From: Desulfovibrio sp.
GTDB lineage: Bacteria; Desulfobacterota; Desulfovibrionia; Desulfovibrionales; Desulfovibrionaceae
Reading direction: 5' to 3'
Assembly: GCA_031280915.1 (NCBI GenBank)
Contig: JAITGC010000026.1
Span: 1-64,000, forward strand
Length of the DNA stretch: 64,000 nucleotides
Shown: positions 1 to 10,031 of the stretch, in pieces
Numbering within the stretch: the first letter of the stretch is position 1
Layout of the letters: each line of letters begins with the position of its first letter
Notes under the pieces: generated by a model
Told to the model about the DNA's origin: nothing
What the model saw: the letters and a program-made list of their open reading frames with translations, nothing else
Databases searched by the model: none
Position numbers and translations under genes: made by a program

Positions 1-508
1 GCTGTAACCTCTTCGGAGCAGAGTCTTTGGAAGAACTCCTCAATCCGCGAAGTCGAAAAAATGAAAACTCTTGTTACCTTAGCCTGTTAGACATGGCTGC
101 TTAGCCGGACACGATTGAAAAAAGAAGTAAAAGTTTGTATGGCTGGAAGTGAAAGTGGAGAGGTTATATCTTTATTTCTGTTTTCTAGAAAATTTTTATA
201 GAAAATTGATGTAAATTCGAAAGATAGTATGTGTATTTTATTGCTACAGGAATATTGCCCTGTAATCAGTGTATGAAATAGCTAATATGAATATTTTTGT
301 AAATCTTGTTAAAAAAACTTTTTTAAAACAATTGACTTTATTTTTTAGCGAGGCTAATGGAAAATCAAATCTGTCCGAAATTCTTTTGAGGAAGGCATTG
401 AAGGATAAGGACAAGTTTTATTCGATTTTTGTTTGCGGCGCTTTCCTGGACAATTCCGCTGCGGAACACGGGAAGCCTAAGTTTTGAGTATGCCGTAAGG
501 AGGCAGTT

Positions 509-1918
509 ATGAAACGTTTGCTTTTTTCCCTTGTTTTAGTCTTTGTTTGCCCCGTTGCCGGAATGGCCGCAGAGGCGGCATACCCGCCGCCGCCGATGCC
601 GGGACAGATCGTAAGCGTTGACGACACGGTTTACGGCGTGCTGCGCACCCATCGCAATTTGCGTGGAATGTTGGAAAACCGCGATGTCCTTGAGCACGAA
701 GTTGACCGGGCAAGAGCCGGTTTCGGACCGCGGGTTGATCTCACCGGTCGGGCCGGTTATGGCATAAGCAGCACCTTTACTACCAGACAGGCGAAGGACG
801 ACAAGCAACTGTGGTCCACCGTGAGCTACAGCGCAACGCTCGTGCAGCCCATATGGGACGGCTTCGCGGCCCGTTCCCGTGTGCGTAGCGCCAAGTCAAC
901 CCTGGAATCCGTGAAGAACAGGGTTTTCGACACCGCCACGTCGCTCTCCCTGGACGGCATCATCGCACATATTGATTTGCTGCGCCGCCGGACAATTTAC
1001 GACCTTTCCGTAAAAAATGTGGAACAGCACAAATCCGTTCTGGGTATGGCGCAGGAACGCGCCAACCTCGGCGCGGACACGCAGGCCGACGTCAGCCAGG
1101 CTCAGTCCCGTCTGGCCCGTGCGCTTTCCGGCCTTTCCGAAGCCAAAGCGTCCTTGCATGTGGCGGAAGAAACCTACACGCGGCTGACGGGCCTGCCCAG
1201 CGATAGCCCGTTGCAGGCCGTCACCATGCCGCCGCAGATTTTTGAGAATCCTGAATCCGTGTTTTTGCTGGCCGAGAAGGGCAACCCGAAACTGGCCGCT
1301 TATCTGCAGGACATACGGGCGCTGGTGGGTGACAAGGAACTGGCCGAATCCGCCTTTTATCCGACCATCAACCTTGAGGCCGGCCCCAATTACTCCAACC
1401 GCAACATCAGCGACCAATTTGAGCAGAACTGGCAGTATACCTTTGACATTCTCGGCACCGTCCGCTGGAACATTTTTAACAGCGGCGCCGACTGGGCCGA
1501 GCGCAAGGCCGCTCTGGCAAGGATTCGCCAGTCCCGTCAGTTGATGTACAACTTCATTGATGAACTGAAGCTGGACGTTGACAGCACATGGATCAATTAT
1601 CTGGCCGCCCAGGAACAGTACAAGCATTATACCAAGGCCATCGAGTACAACAAGTTTACCCGCACCGCGTACAAAGAGCAGTTCCAGTTGGGACGGCGCA
1701 CGCTTCTTGACGTGCTGGACGCCGAATCGGAACTCTTCAATTCTTCCACGCAGGCCGAAACTTCACGTGGCAATATCCTGGTGGGCGCGTACAGGCTGTG
1801 CGCTCTCACAGGCCACCTGCTGCAGCAGATGTCCATTGATTTGGCCCCGCTTGGCCATCGTCCTCCAGTGGACGCGAACGATCCGCGGGAAGCCTTCGCG
1901 CCAGGCTGGTTTAACTGA
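509..1918 (+). CDS. TolC-family outer membrane protein of a type I secretion system
   Basis: 469 aa ORF with signal peptide; TolC-like repeats (e.g. LGRRTLLDVLDAESELFNSSTQ); followed by ABC ATPase and HlyD genes. Confidence 0.9.
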   Translation: MKRLLFSLVLVFVCPVAGMAAEAAYPPPPMPGQIVSVDDTVYGVLRTHRNLRGMLENRDVLEHEVDRARAGFGPRVDLTGRAGYGISSTFTTRQAKDDKQLWSTVSYSATLVQPIWDGFAARSRVRSAKSTLESVKNRVFDTATSLSLDGIIAHIDLLRRRTIYDLSVKNVEQHKSVLGMAQERANLGADTQADVSQAQSRLARALSGLSEAKASLHVAEETYTRLTGLPSDSPLQAVTMPPQIFENPESVFLLAEKGNPKLAAYLQDIRALVGDKELAESAFYPTINLEAGPNYSNRNISDQFEQNWQYTFDILGTVRWNIFNSGADWAERKAALARIRQSRQLMYNFIDELKLDVDSTWINYLAAQEQYKHYTKAIEYNKFTRTAYKEQFQLGRRTLLDVLDAESELFNSSTQAETSRGNILVGAYRLCALTGHLLQQMSIDLAPLGHRPPVDANDPREAFAPGWFN

Positions 1919-1934
1919 GTTTGACGAATCCATG

Positions 1935-1992
1935 ACACCCCGGCCTCAGTGGCCGGGGTGTGCCGTTGCCCCCCGGCCACTGAGGCCGGGGG
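1935..1992 (+). terminator. Tandem mutually complementary hairpins, possible attenuator/terminator
   Basis: ACACCCCGGCC-TCAGT-GGCCGGGGTGT (1935-1961) then CCCCCGGCC-ACTGA-GGCCGGGGG (1970-1992) followed by ATATTTTTAT. Confidence 0.6.
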
Positions 1993-2184
1993 ATATTTTT
2001 ATCTGTATGCCTGACGGCAGGCGGGAGAGGGCGCGCTGTGAAATGACTTGAATTGTCTTGTTCTTTGTGATAGCCTGTGATAAATTTTATGCGTTCACGG
2101 CACATCTTTCGGATCGTCCGGATTGTTCAGCTTTACAGCGGCGGTGTGTTTGAAGCGGCGCTGTAAATTACTTCTGGAAATTAC

Positions 2185-4548
2185 ATGGAAAAAATCAGCT
2201 CAACATCTTCCGACAGCGCCATTGCCGACCTCTCTCAGTCACCTTCCCCCCAGTCTCAGCCGGCTGCGGAGGGGAATGAGAAAGTTCCCACAGCCGGCGA
2301 GCACCTCGCGGCTCCCGCTGTGCCGACGGCTTCCTCTCCTCCCGCTGAGGCGGACAGAACCGTTGGCCCCCTGCGGCCTTCGGACGTGGATTTTATGCCC
2401 AGTCTTTTGCGGAGTCTTGCCGTGTTGCTGCGGCTACGCGGCAAGGTCGTTTCGCCCCAATTCCTTATGGCGGGCCTCAGCGGCAGTAAAATCACGCCCC
2501 AGGCATGCCTGCGCGCGGCACGAAAGGCCGGTCTTTCAGGCCGCATTGTTTTCAAGCCCGCCATTGAAGATATACCTGAACCCGTGCTCCCCTGCATCCT
2601 GTTGCTCACGAAGGACCGCTGCTGCGTGCTTACGTCCGTCAAGGGAGATTCGGCGGAAGTTATTTTCCCTGAAACAAACGAAACGGCGCAGACTGTGCCC
2701 CTTGAAACCATCAAGGCCGATTATTCAGGCTATGCGCTTTTTGCCGCCGTACAGGCCGCGCCTGACGAACGCGCTGAAAAGCTTGTCCTTTCCAAGGGAA
2801 AACGCTGGTTTTGGGATGTGTTGCGTTATTATGCGCCTATTTACAGGCATGTGGCCCTGGCCAGTGTGGTGATCAATCTGATCGCGGTGGCCAGCCCGCT
2901 TTTTACGATGAATGTGTATGACCGCGTTGTTCCCAACAACGCTGTTGAAACATTATGGGTACTGGCATCGGGCATCTGCATTATCTATTTGTTCAATTTT
3001 TTGCTCTCGTCGTTGCGCACGCATTTTGTCGATGTCGCGGGACGCAATGCCGACGTTGTGCTTTCAAGCACACTTGTTGAGAAAGTGCTTTCCATGCGCC
3101 TTGACGCCAAACCTGAATCCACCGGCGCTCTCGTCAATAATCTCCGTGAGTTTGAACAGTTGCGGGAGTTTTTCAGTTCGTCGAGTCTGCTTGCGTGTAT
3201 TGACTTGCCTTTCCTGGTCATTTTTCTTTTGCTTATCGCTTTTATCGGCGGCCCTCTGGTTTTTCTGCCCATTGCGGCCATCCCTTTGATGCTGGGGGTG
3301 GGCCTCTTTCTGCAGCACCGTTCCAAGCAATGCGCCGAGACGAGCTACAAGCAGAATATGCAAAAAAATGCCTTACTTGTTGAAATCGTCGCCGGGTTGG
3401 AGACCTTGAAGTCCTGCATGGCCGAGAGCCGCATGCAGCGCCTCTGGGAGTCCGTGGTCGGCCTTTCCGCCAAATCCAACAGCGAGGCCCGGAAATACAA
3501 CAATCTTGCCATCACGGCCTCCATGCTGATAACGCAAATCGTCACCGTGGCCATGCTCGTGTGGGGCGTATATCTCATAACCAACGGGGAAATGACCATG
3601 GGCGCCCTTATCGGCGCGAATATTCTTGTGGGGCGCACCATGGCGCCGCTCTTGCAGATGGCCTCCCTGCTCACCAGGATACAAAATTCGCATATCACAT
3701 TGAAGTCACTCGATATGCTGATGGAACTTCCTTCGGAAAACCAGGTGGAGCGGAGTTGTATAGATTTCGGCATGTTGCGTCCTTCCTTCACCCTGGAAGG
3801 GGTTTCCTTTGCCTATCCGCGTTCCGAGAGAGTTGCCCTTGACCGTGTTTCACTGCACATTGAGCCAGGTGAGCGCGTAGGCGTCATCGGGCCTATGGGA
3901 TCAGGAAAAAGCACGCTCTCCAGATTACTGATAGGGCTTTACCAGCCCAAGGAGGGGGCCGTTAAATTCGGCGATGTGGATATCCGTCAGGTACCCAGTT
4001 CCGACCTGCGCGGCCGGATCGGTGTTTTACCGCAGGATGTTACCCTGTTCTACGGCACCATCAGGGATAATATCGCCCTTGGGGATCCCACCATCAATGA
4101 CCATCTGATTTTGCGCGCGGCCGCGCTGGCCGGCGTGACGGACTTCCTGCGCAATAATCCCGCGGGATTCGCGGCGCAGGTCGGTGAACAGGGCAGGGCG
4201 CTTTCCGGCGGGCAGCGGCAATCCGTGGCCTTGGCCCGCGCTCTTCTGCGCGATCCTGAAGTGCTTATTCTGGATGAACCCACGAGCAATATGGATACCG
4301 ACTCGGAACTCATGTTGCAGAAGCGTCTGCAGACCGTTATGGAAAGCAGAACCGTCGTGCTGGTCACGCATCGGCTTTCCATGCTGCGTATCGTGGAGCG
4401 TTTGATTGTTATGGAAAACGGACAAATCAAGATGGATGGCCCGCGTGACAAGGTTTTACAACGCCTTCGCGAGCGTTCCAAGCAAAGCGTGGCCGCTGCA
4501 GGCGGCGCGGGCGCGCCGCCTGTAGCGCAGAAACCCTCAGGAAATTGA
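2185..4548 (+). CDS. Type I secretion ABC transporter ATPase/permease with N-terminal C39-peptidase-like domain
   Basis: 787 aa; Walker A GPMGSGKST, signature LSGGQRQ, Walker B VLILDEPT, TM domain; N-terminal C39-like region. Confidence 0.9.
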   Translation: MEKISSTSSDSAIADLSQSPSPQSQPAAEGNEKVPTAGEHLAAPAVPTASSPPAEADRTVGPLRPSDVDFMPSLLRSLAVLLRLRGKVVSPQFLMAGLSGSKITPQACLRAARKAGLSGRIVFKPAIEDIPEPVLPCILLLTKDRCCVLTSVKGDSAEVIFPETNETAQTVPLETIKADYSGYALFAAVQAAPDERAEKLVLSKGKRWFWDVLRYYAPIYRHVALASVVINLIAVASPLFTMNVYDRVVPNNAVETLWVLASGICIIYLFNFLLSSLRTHFVDVAGRNADVVLSSTLVEKVLSMRLDAKPESTGALVNNLREFEQLREFFSSSSLLACIDLPFLVIFLLLIAFIGGPLVFLPIAAIPLMLGVGLFLQHRSKQCAETSYKQNMQKNALLVEIVAGLETLKSCMAESRMQRLWESVVGLSAKSNSEARKYNNLAITASMLITQIVTVAMLVWGVYLITNGEMTMGALIGANILVGRTMAPLLQMASLLTRIQNSHITLKSLDMLMELPSENQVERSCIDFGMLRPSFTLEGVSFAYPRSERVALDRVSLHIEPGERVGVIGPMGSGKSTLSRLLIGLYQPKEGAVKFGDVDIRQVPSSDLRGRIGVLPQDVTLFYGTIRDNIALGDPTINDHLILRAAALAGVTDFLRNNPAGFAAQVGEQGRALSGGQRQSVALARALLRDPEVLILDEPTSNMDTDSELMLQKRLQTVMESRTVVLVTHRLSMLRIVERLIVMENGQIKMDGPRDKVLQRLRERSKQSVAAAGGAGAPPVAQKPSGN

Positions 4549-4552
4549 TATT

Positions 4553-6415
4553 ATGGATCTGACCTCCAGAAAACCCGTATCCCAAGCGTCCGCTTTGTCC
4601 GCGCCGGACCGTGAGGCGGCGCCCTCCTTCAGTCCGCAAGGCGATGGGCAGGCCAGAACAGCTTTGCTCCCCGAGGCGAAAGACGCGGCTGAATTGCCTT
4701 CCATGCCGGGTATGCCGGGGGAGAGCGTCAACAAATTTTTCGCCGCCATGTTGGACAAGGGACAGGACGCTGATACCCAAGATGCCGCATCGCTGGCCCA
4801 GGCGCTCAGACCGGCGGGCATGCGCCCTCTTGAGGGAGATGCGGCCAAGGAGGAGAAAAACGGGAGGAGCGGGGCTTGGAAGTTTCTGCGGGATTTGGTG
4901 ATGGGTGGGGAACATGAGCAAAAGCCGGACGAAGGTTTTCTGAAGTCCTTGGAAAAAGCCCTCGGCAAGGGAGGGGGACAGCCCGGTCCCGGCGGCGGCC
5001 CTCCCCAGGCCAACGCGGGATTGTTCGCGGCAATGGATGCGCCGTTGCACGGACTCACGCCCGACGACATACAGTTCGCCAGCGAAGTGGACGCGGCCCT
5101 GGCCCGCCGCCCGCGTTTCGGCGTGCGCGCCCTTTCTCTGACGGTGGCGGGAATGTTCCTGGCGCTGATCATCTGGGGAGCCTTTGCCGATATTGATGAA
5201 GTTACGCATGCGGAGGGTCAGGTCGTCGGTTCGCAGCGTACCCAGACCATACAGAACCTGGAAGGCGGCATTTTGCGCGGACTGCTTGTGCGCGAGGGGC
5301 AGATAGTCGAAAAGGGCGTTGCTTTGGCTCAACTTGACAATGAGATGGCTGAAAGCTCTTATCGCGACGCCATGAGCAAGGCCATGGAAAATAGCCTCGC
5401 CATCATGCGTCTTGAAAGCGAACTCAAAAATCAACAGCCTGTTTATCCCAAGGATCTGAGAGCTTGGGCCGCACAGATAACAGGGCAGCCCGTCAACGAA
5501 GCCATCGTGGAGCGTGCGCGCCAAATTGTGAGAGATCAGGACAATGCCTGGCGTTCGCGTCAGGAAAGGCTCAACAGCGAACTCGACGTGCTCAGGGCGC
5601 AACATGCGCAGCGGCAGCATGACCTGGAAGAGCAGATGGCGAGAAAGAATCAGCTTGATCGCAGCCTTGCCCTTTCTATTGAACAGCGTGATACCGCCCA
5701 TGCGCTGCTTTTGCGGAACAATTTTTCCCGAATGGAATATCTGGGGATGCAGCAGCGGGTCGTGGAACTGCAAGGGCAGATAGACATGCTTGCGGCAAGT
5801 ATTCCCAAGGCCAAGGCGGCCGCCGATGAATTTATGCAGCGCATCGCCTCCCGCAGGGCGGAGCAGAATACGGCCATCACGGATGAAATCAACAAACGCC
5901 GCCTGGAATTAAATTCTCTTCGTGAAACGCTTTCAGCGGGCAGCGACCGCGTGACGCGTACAGAGTTGCGCACCCCTGTGCGCGGCACGGTGAAGCAGAT
6001 ATATATCAATACCGTCGGCGGCGTCGTAAAGCCCGGTGAACCCATTATGGACATTGTCCCCCTTGACGATACTCTGCTTGTGGAATCGCGGGTAATGCCC
6101 AAAGACGTGGCCTTTCTGAGTCCTGGGCAGCATGTGATGGTCAAGATTTCGGCCTACGATTTTTCCATTTACGGGGGTCTTGAGGGCAAACTGGAATCCA
6201 TCAGCGCCGACACCATTGAGGACAAGAGGGGTAATTATTACTACTTGGTCAAAGTCCGTACGCAGAAGACATCCATTGTGTATCACAATGAAATTCTGCC
6301 GATTATTCCCGGCATGATGGTGACCACGGACATTATGATAGGCAAGAAGACGGTGCTTGATTATCTGCTCAAGCCCATTCTCAAGGCAAAACAGAACGCC
6401 CTCAGGGAACGATGA
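4553..6415 (+). CDS. HlyD-family type I secretion membrane fusion protein
   Basis: 620 aa; single TM, coiled-coil, RTELRTPVRGTVKQIYINTVGGVVKPGEPIMDIVP; long N-terminal extension. Confidence 0.88.
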   Translation: MDLTSRKPVSQASALSAPDREAAPSFSPQGDGQARTALLPEAKDAAELPSMPGMPGESVNKFFAAMLDKGQDADTQDAASLAQALRPAGMRPLEGDAAKEEKNGRSGAWKFLRDLVMGGEHEQKPDEGFLKSLEKALGKGGGQPGPGGGPPQANAGLFAAMDAPLHGLTPDDIQFASEVDAALARRPRFGVRALSLTVAGMFLALIIWGAFADIDEVTHAEGQVVGSQRTQTIQNLEGGILRGLLVREGQIVEKGVALAQLDNEMAESSYRDAMSKAMENSLAIMRLESELKNQQPVYPKDLRAWAAQITGQPVNEAIVERARQIVRDQDNAWRSRQERLNSELDVLRAQHAQRQHDLEEQMARKNQLDRSLALSIEQRDTAHALLLRNNFSRMEYLGMQQRVVELQGQIDMLAASIPKAKAAADEFMQRIASRRAEQNTAITDEINKRRLELNSLRETLSAGSDRVTRTELRTPVRGTVKQIYINTVGGVVKPGEPIMDIVPLDDTLLVESRVMPKDVAFLSPGQHVMVKISAYDFSIYGGLEGKLESISADTIEDKRGNYYYLVKVRTQKTSIVYHNEILPIIPGMMVTTDIMIGKKTVLDYLLKPILKAKQNALRER

Positions 6416-6436
6416 AGAGAGCGCAAGGAAACAGTT

Positions 6437-8584
6437 ATGGCACAAGATTCACCTAAAAGAAAATCCAGACGCGGTCGCGTCGCTCTGGCGCTTTTTGTTT
6501 TGCTGGTTATGGGGGCCATGGGCGTGATTGGCGCGGCGGGCATTGTTCTGGACACGAACAGGCAGCGCATTCTCAAAGAGGCGGAGCAGGGCCTGGGTTC
6601 CCGTTCCGCGAACACCGCCGCCAATATCACCGTGTGGGCCGGGCGGACAAAGAGCCAGGTGGAAGACTTTGTTGACCTTGACATGTTGCGTCTTTTTGCC
6701 GCCGAACTCGACAATGCCAAAATATCCGTTGAGCAGATACGGCAGTTGGGCGCGAAAGCCGACAGGGATTTTTCCTCTCCGGCGGAGGCGGATGATGTTG
6801 ATTCGGCATCCGCCGGGCAAGTGACCCTTGCCGTGGACAGAATTATTCTGCATCTGCCCGTGATGCAGAACCAGATCAAGGAGTTCGCGGCAAAAAACGC
6901 TTTTGTGAACGCCGCCCTCCTGAACAGGAATATGGAGGTTTATCTCTCTGCCACCGATGGAGCCACGGCGGCAAGTGAGCACGGGGCATCACTGGAAGCC
7001 GTCTTTACAGGCAAGAGGTCGGTTTTTTTGCCTGTGCGCCTGCACGAGGGCGTTTTGTTGATGGATATGATTTTTCCCGTCGAGGTACCGCCGTATGTGT
7101 CTCCTGACGAATATGTCGTGGCCGCCCTGCTGGTCACTTGCGACGTGACGCGAATACTCAGGGACGTTACCCGGCGCGCCCCGGAGGGAGGGGGCCTTTA
7201 CAATGCCTGCGTCATGCAGGAGCACGGCAAAAATTTGCAGATAATCGCCGAGGGGGTCGGCGGCCCGCAATTGATAGATCTGCCCCACTGGCGTCTTGAG
7301 GCTGACCGCAGTTTGCCTCTGGCCCTGCGTCAGATGCCTGTCGAGCCGGACAAGTCCGTCCAGGTGTATTCCATTGCCATGCCCGTCCCGGATTTGCCCT
7401 GGTATGCGGTGGAAATGCTCAATGCCGGCAAAACCGAAGCCGATTACGCCGACTTTCGCCGGAACGTCATTATTATGGCCGTTCTTTTGATAGCGCTTAT
7501 CGCCATTGTACTCATGGCCCTTTGGTGGTGGGCGCTGGGGCGCCGTGAGCGCGTCATCGCCGAGGAGATGCGGCATCTCTACCAGATGGTCCATCAGCAA
7601 AAGCAGATTATGGACGGCGTGAATTCCGCTCTTTCCGCCGGGATTGTGCTCAATGATCTGAATGGGGTGATATATTACGCCAATCAGAGTTTTGTGCATA
7701 TGACGGGTTTGACGCAGCAGGATTTGAGCGGGCTTTCCTATAAAAATTTAAACGTGGATATGGCCAGGAGCCTTGTGACGCACACCCAGGCTGTATACCA
7801 GTCAAGAAAACTGGCGAGTTTTACCGAAATACTGCCTGTTAGTGGGGGGCAGCGGCATTTCCTCACGTCCTGCTCGCCTTTTCTCAATGAAAAAGGCGAA
7901 TTTCTCGGCGTGGTCTCCGTGTATAACGACATCATGGATCTGGTGATGGCGCAGCGCCGCGCGCAGCATATGGTCACGCAGACCGTGGCCGTCTTCGTCA
8001 GGGCCATCGAAGCTGTGGATCCCTATTTGTGCGGGCAGTCCTCATTCACCGCCAAGCTGGCCGTGGCTCTGGCCCTCCATCTGGACAAAGGCGATGATGT
8101 GACGCTGGCGACATTGCGCACGGCGGCGAGTCTTTCACAGATCGGCATGATTCAACTGCCGAGGGAGTTGCTGACGAAAACCGGAAAATTGAGTGCGGAT
8201 GAGCGGGCCCAGTTGGAAAGGCATGTGGAATACACGCGAGCCGCTCTTGAAGGCATCGACTTCGGCATTCCCGTGCTGGAGGCCATCAGCCAGATGTATG
8301 AACGTATGGACGGCTCAGGGTATCCCATTGGCCTGAAGGACAGCCAGATATCCTTGAACGCCAGAATTCTCGGGGTGGCGAACACATTTTGCGCCTTAAT
8401 GAGGCCGCGCTCCTATCGTTCGGCTTTGGATACGCGGCTGGCGACGGAGATGCTTTCCACAACGCCGCCCAAATACGATCCCGATGTGGTGTCAGCTCTT
8501 ACGGATTTTCTCGGCACGGATCAGGGCCAAGTGTTCTTGCGGCAGCTTGCCGGCGAACGGTCGGATTCTCCGGAACAGACGTAA
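6437..8584 (+). CDS. Membrane sensor with periplasmic domain, PAS domain and degenerate HD-GYP domain
   Basis: 715 aa; two TM segments, PAS-like region, C-terminal ERMDGSGYPIGL; canonical HD ligands substituted. Confidence 0.8.
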   Translation: MAQDSPKRKSRRGRVALALFVLLVMGAMGVIGAAGIVLDTNRQRILKEAEQGLGSRSANTAANITVWAGRTKSQVEDFVDLDMLRLFAAELDNAKISVEQIRQLGAKADRDFSSPAEADDVDSASAGQVTLAVDRIILHLPVMQNQIKEFAAKNAFVNAALLNRNMEVYLSATDGATAASEHGASLEAVFTGKRSVFLPVRLHEGVLLMDMIFPVEVPPYVSPDEYVVAALLVTCDVTRILRDVTRRAPEGGGLYNACVMQEHGKNLQIIAEGVGGPQLIDLPHWRLEADRSLPLALRQMPVEPDKSVQVYSIAMPVPDLPWYAVEMLNAGKTEADYADFRRNVIIMAVLLIALIAIVLMALWWWALGRRERVIAEEMRHLYQMVHQQKQIMDGVNSALSAGIVLNDLNGVIYYANQSFVHMTGLTQQDLSGLSYKNLNVDMARSLVTHTQAVYQSRKLASFTEILPVSGGQRHFLTSCSPFLNEKGEFLGVVSVYNDIMDLVMAQRRAQHMVTQTVAVFVRAIEAVDPYLCGQSSFTAKLAVALALHLDKGDDVTLATLRTAASLSQIGMIQLPRELLTKTGKLSADERAQLERHVEYTRAALEGIDFGIPVLEAISQMYERMDGSGYPIGLKDSQISLNARILGVANTFCALMRPRSYRSALDTRLATEMLSTTPPKYDPDVVSALTDFLGTDQGQVFLRQLAGERSDSPEQT

Positions 8585-8602
8585 CTTGTTGCGGAGAGGC
8601 AT

Positions 8603-9853
8603 ATGCGTATTCTTTTTCTGCATAAGAGCTTTCCGGGGCCGTTTCGCCTTGTGGTGCACACTCTTGGCCTGCAAGCTGAAAATACCATTCTTTTCCTTTC
8701 AGAAGCCGGGCAAAAATCAACCCGGCCGAATATCCGGCGTCTACGCCTGGCGCCTCCACTGAATCATGTAACGCATGATCCGGTTGAAAATGACATGGTC
8801 TTGCGATACAGGCGCGCCGCCAGAGCCGGCAATGCCTTGCTGCTTTTAAGTAAAGACGGTTACGAACCTGACTTGATCTGCGCTTCTTCCTCCATGCCCG
8901 GCTCTCTTTTCGTCCGGGACATTTTCCCCAAGGCTTTTTATGCGGTGGAGGCCGACTGGTTTTACACGCATGAGCAGCAGACATTTTTCAAGCGGGATGC
9001 CGCTCCTGTGGATTTTGCCACGGCACGGGTGAGAAATCTTTGGGAGTACAATGCCCTGGGAGACTGCGATCTGGCTTTTACCTCGTCAAATTGGCAGTTA
9101 TCGCACTACCCTGATTTTCTGGCAAAGAAAATCAGGGTGATTCCCCACGGGGTCAATACCGCCTTTTTTGCGACCGCGCCCTTTGAGCGTTTTGTCGATG
9201 AGACGTCAAAACTGAATCTTGGACATGTTTCTGAAATCGTCAGTTTTTCCGGCCCCTACTGGGATCAGACACGAGGATTTCCCCAATTTTTACAGGCTGT
9301 TCCGAAAATATTGCGGGCAAGGCCGAATTGCCATGTCCTTATGCTTTGGCCGGACCGCCGCAGCAAGGCGCGGCAGGGGGATGAGGAGCAGCACAAAGAA
9401 GAAGAACTCTGTCGTGGCCTGCTGGCGGAAATTCCGCTTTCCGAGCAAGAGCGTTCGCGTGTGCACTTGCTCGGTGTGCGCCCCCTCGATAAATACCGCC
9501 AGATGTTGCGGGCCTCGACAGTACACGTATACCTGACGGCCCCCCATGCCTTGTCCACAGGTTTCCTTGAGGCTATGGCCTGCGGGATTCTCGTTGTGGG
9601 TTCAGATACCCCCCCGGTCAGAGAAGTGCTGGAACACGGTAAAAACGGCTTTTTATGCGATTATGCGAATCCGGATTCCATCGCGGAAACGGTGAGCGGT
9701 GTCCTTGAGCGCGCCCCGAAATTGGCTTTTTTGCGTGACGTGGCCAAACGCTTGGTGGCGCAGCAATACAATGCCGCCTTGCAGACGAAGCATCTCATCA
9801 GTCTGCTCCATGAGGGCCTGGCACGGAAGAAGCCGGGATCAACGCCTGAATAG
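8603..9853 (+). CDS. Glycosyltransferase (GT4-like)
   Basis: 416 aa; VIPHGVNTAFF, STGFLEAMACGILVVGSDTPPVREVLEHGKNGFLCDYANPDSIA. Confidence 0.88.
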   Translation: MRILFLHKSFPGPFRLVVHTLGLQAENTILFLSEAGQKSTRPNIRRLRLAPPLNHVTHDPVENDMVLRYRRAARAGNALLLLSKDGYEPDLICASSSMPGSLFVRDIFPKAFYAVEADWFYTHEQQTFFKRDAAPVDFATARVRNLWEYNALGDCDLAFTSSNWQLSHYPDFLAKKIRVIPHGVNTAFFATAPFERFVDETSKLNLGHVSEIVSFSGPYWDQTRGFPQFLQAVPKILRARPNCHVLMLWPDRRSKARQGDEEQHKEEELCRGLLAEIPLSEQERSRVHLLGVRPLDKYRQMLRASTVHVYLTAPHALSTGFLEAMACGILVVGSDTPPVREVLEHGKNGFLCDYANPDSIAETVSGVLERAPKLAFLRDVAKRLVAQQYNAALQTKHLISLLHEGLARKKPGSTPE

Positions 9854-10031
9854 CGCGACAAGCTTCCTACTTAGCCACGAAATGCTTGCTTGACGGCGAA
9901 GCAAGTTCGCCTTGCAGGCATTTCAAAGTAAAAATGCTATAGAGCCAGATTTGCGCCGAAAAGGAGCGGACAGGCAAAACTCTGACTTTGTGGAACGGAA
10001 GGGGCGTAGCGACGGGGAGCAAAACAAATCT

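Noticed and set aside
269-487. 72 aa ORF in AT-rich leader
   Set aside because: No recognisable domain, weak start context; insufficient support.
4427-5773. 448 aa minus-strand ORF
   Set aside because: Antisense to the well-supported HlyD gene; high-GC shadow ORF.
9854-10030. Small hairpins (e.g. GGCGAA-GCAAG-TTCGCC) between the glycosyltransferase and addB-like gene
   Set aside because: Most likely an ordinary convergent-gene terminator; no further structure noticed.
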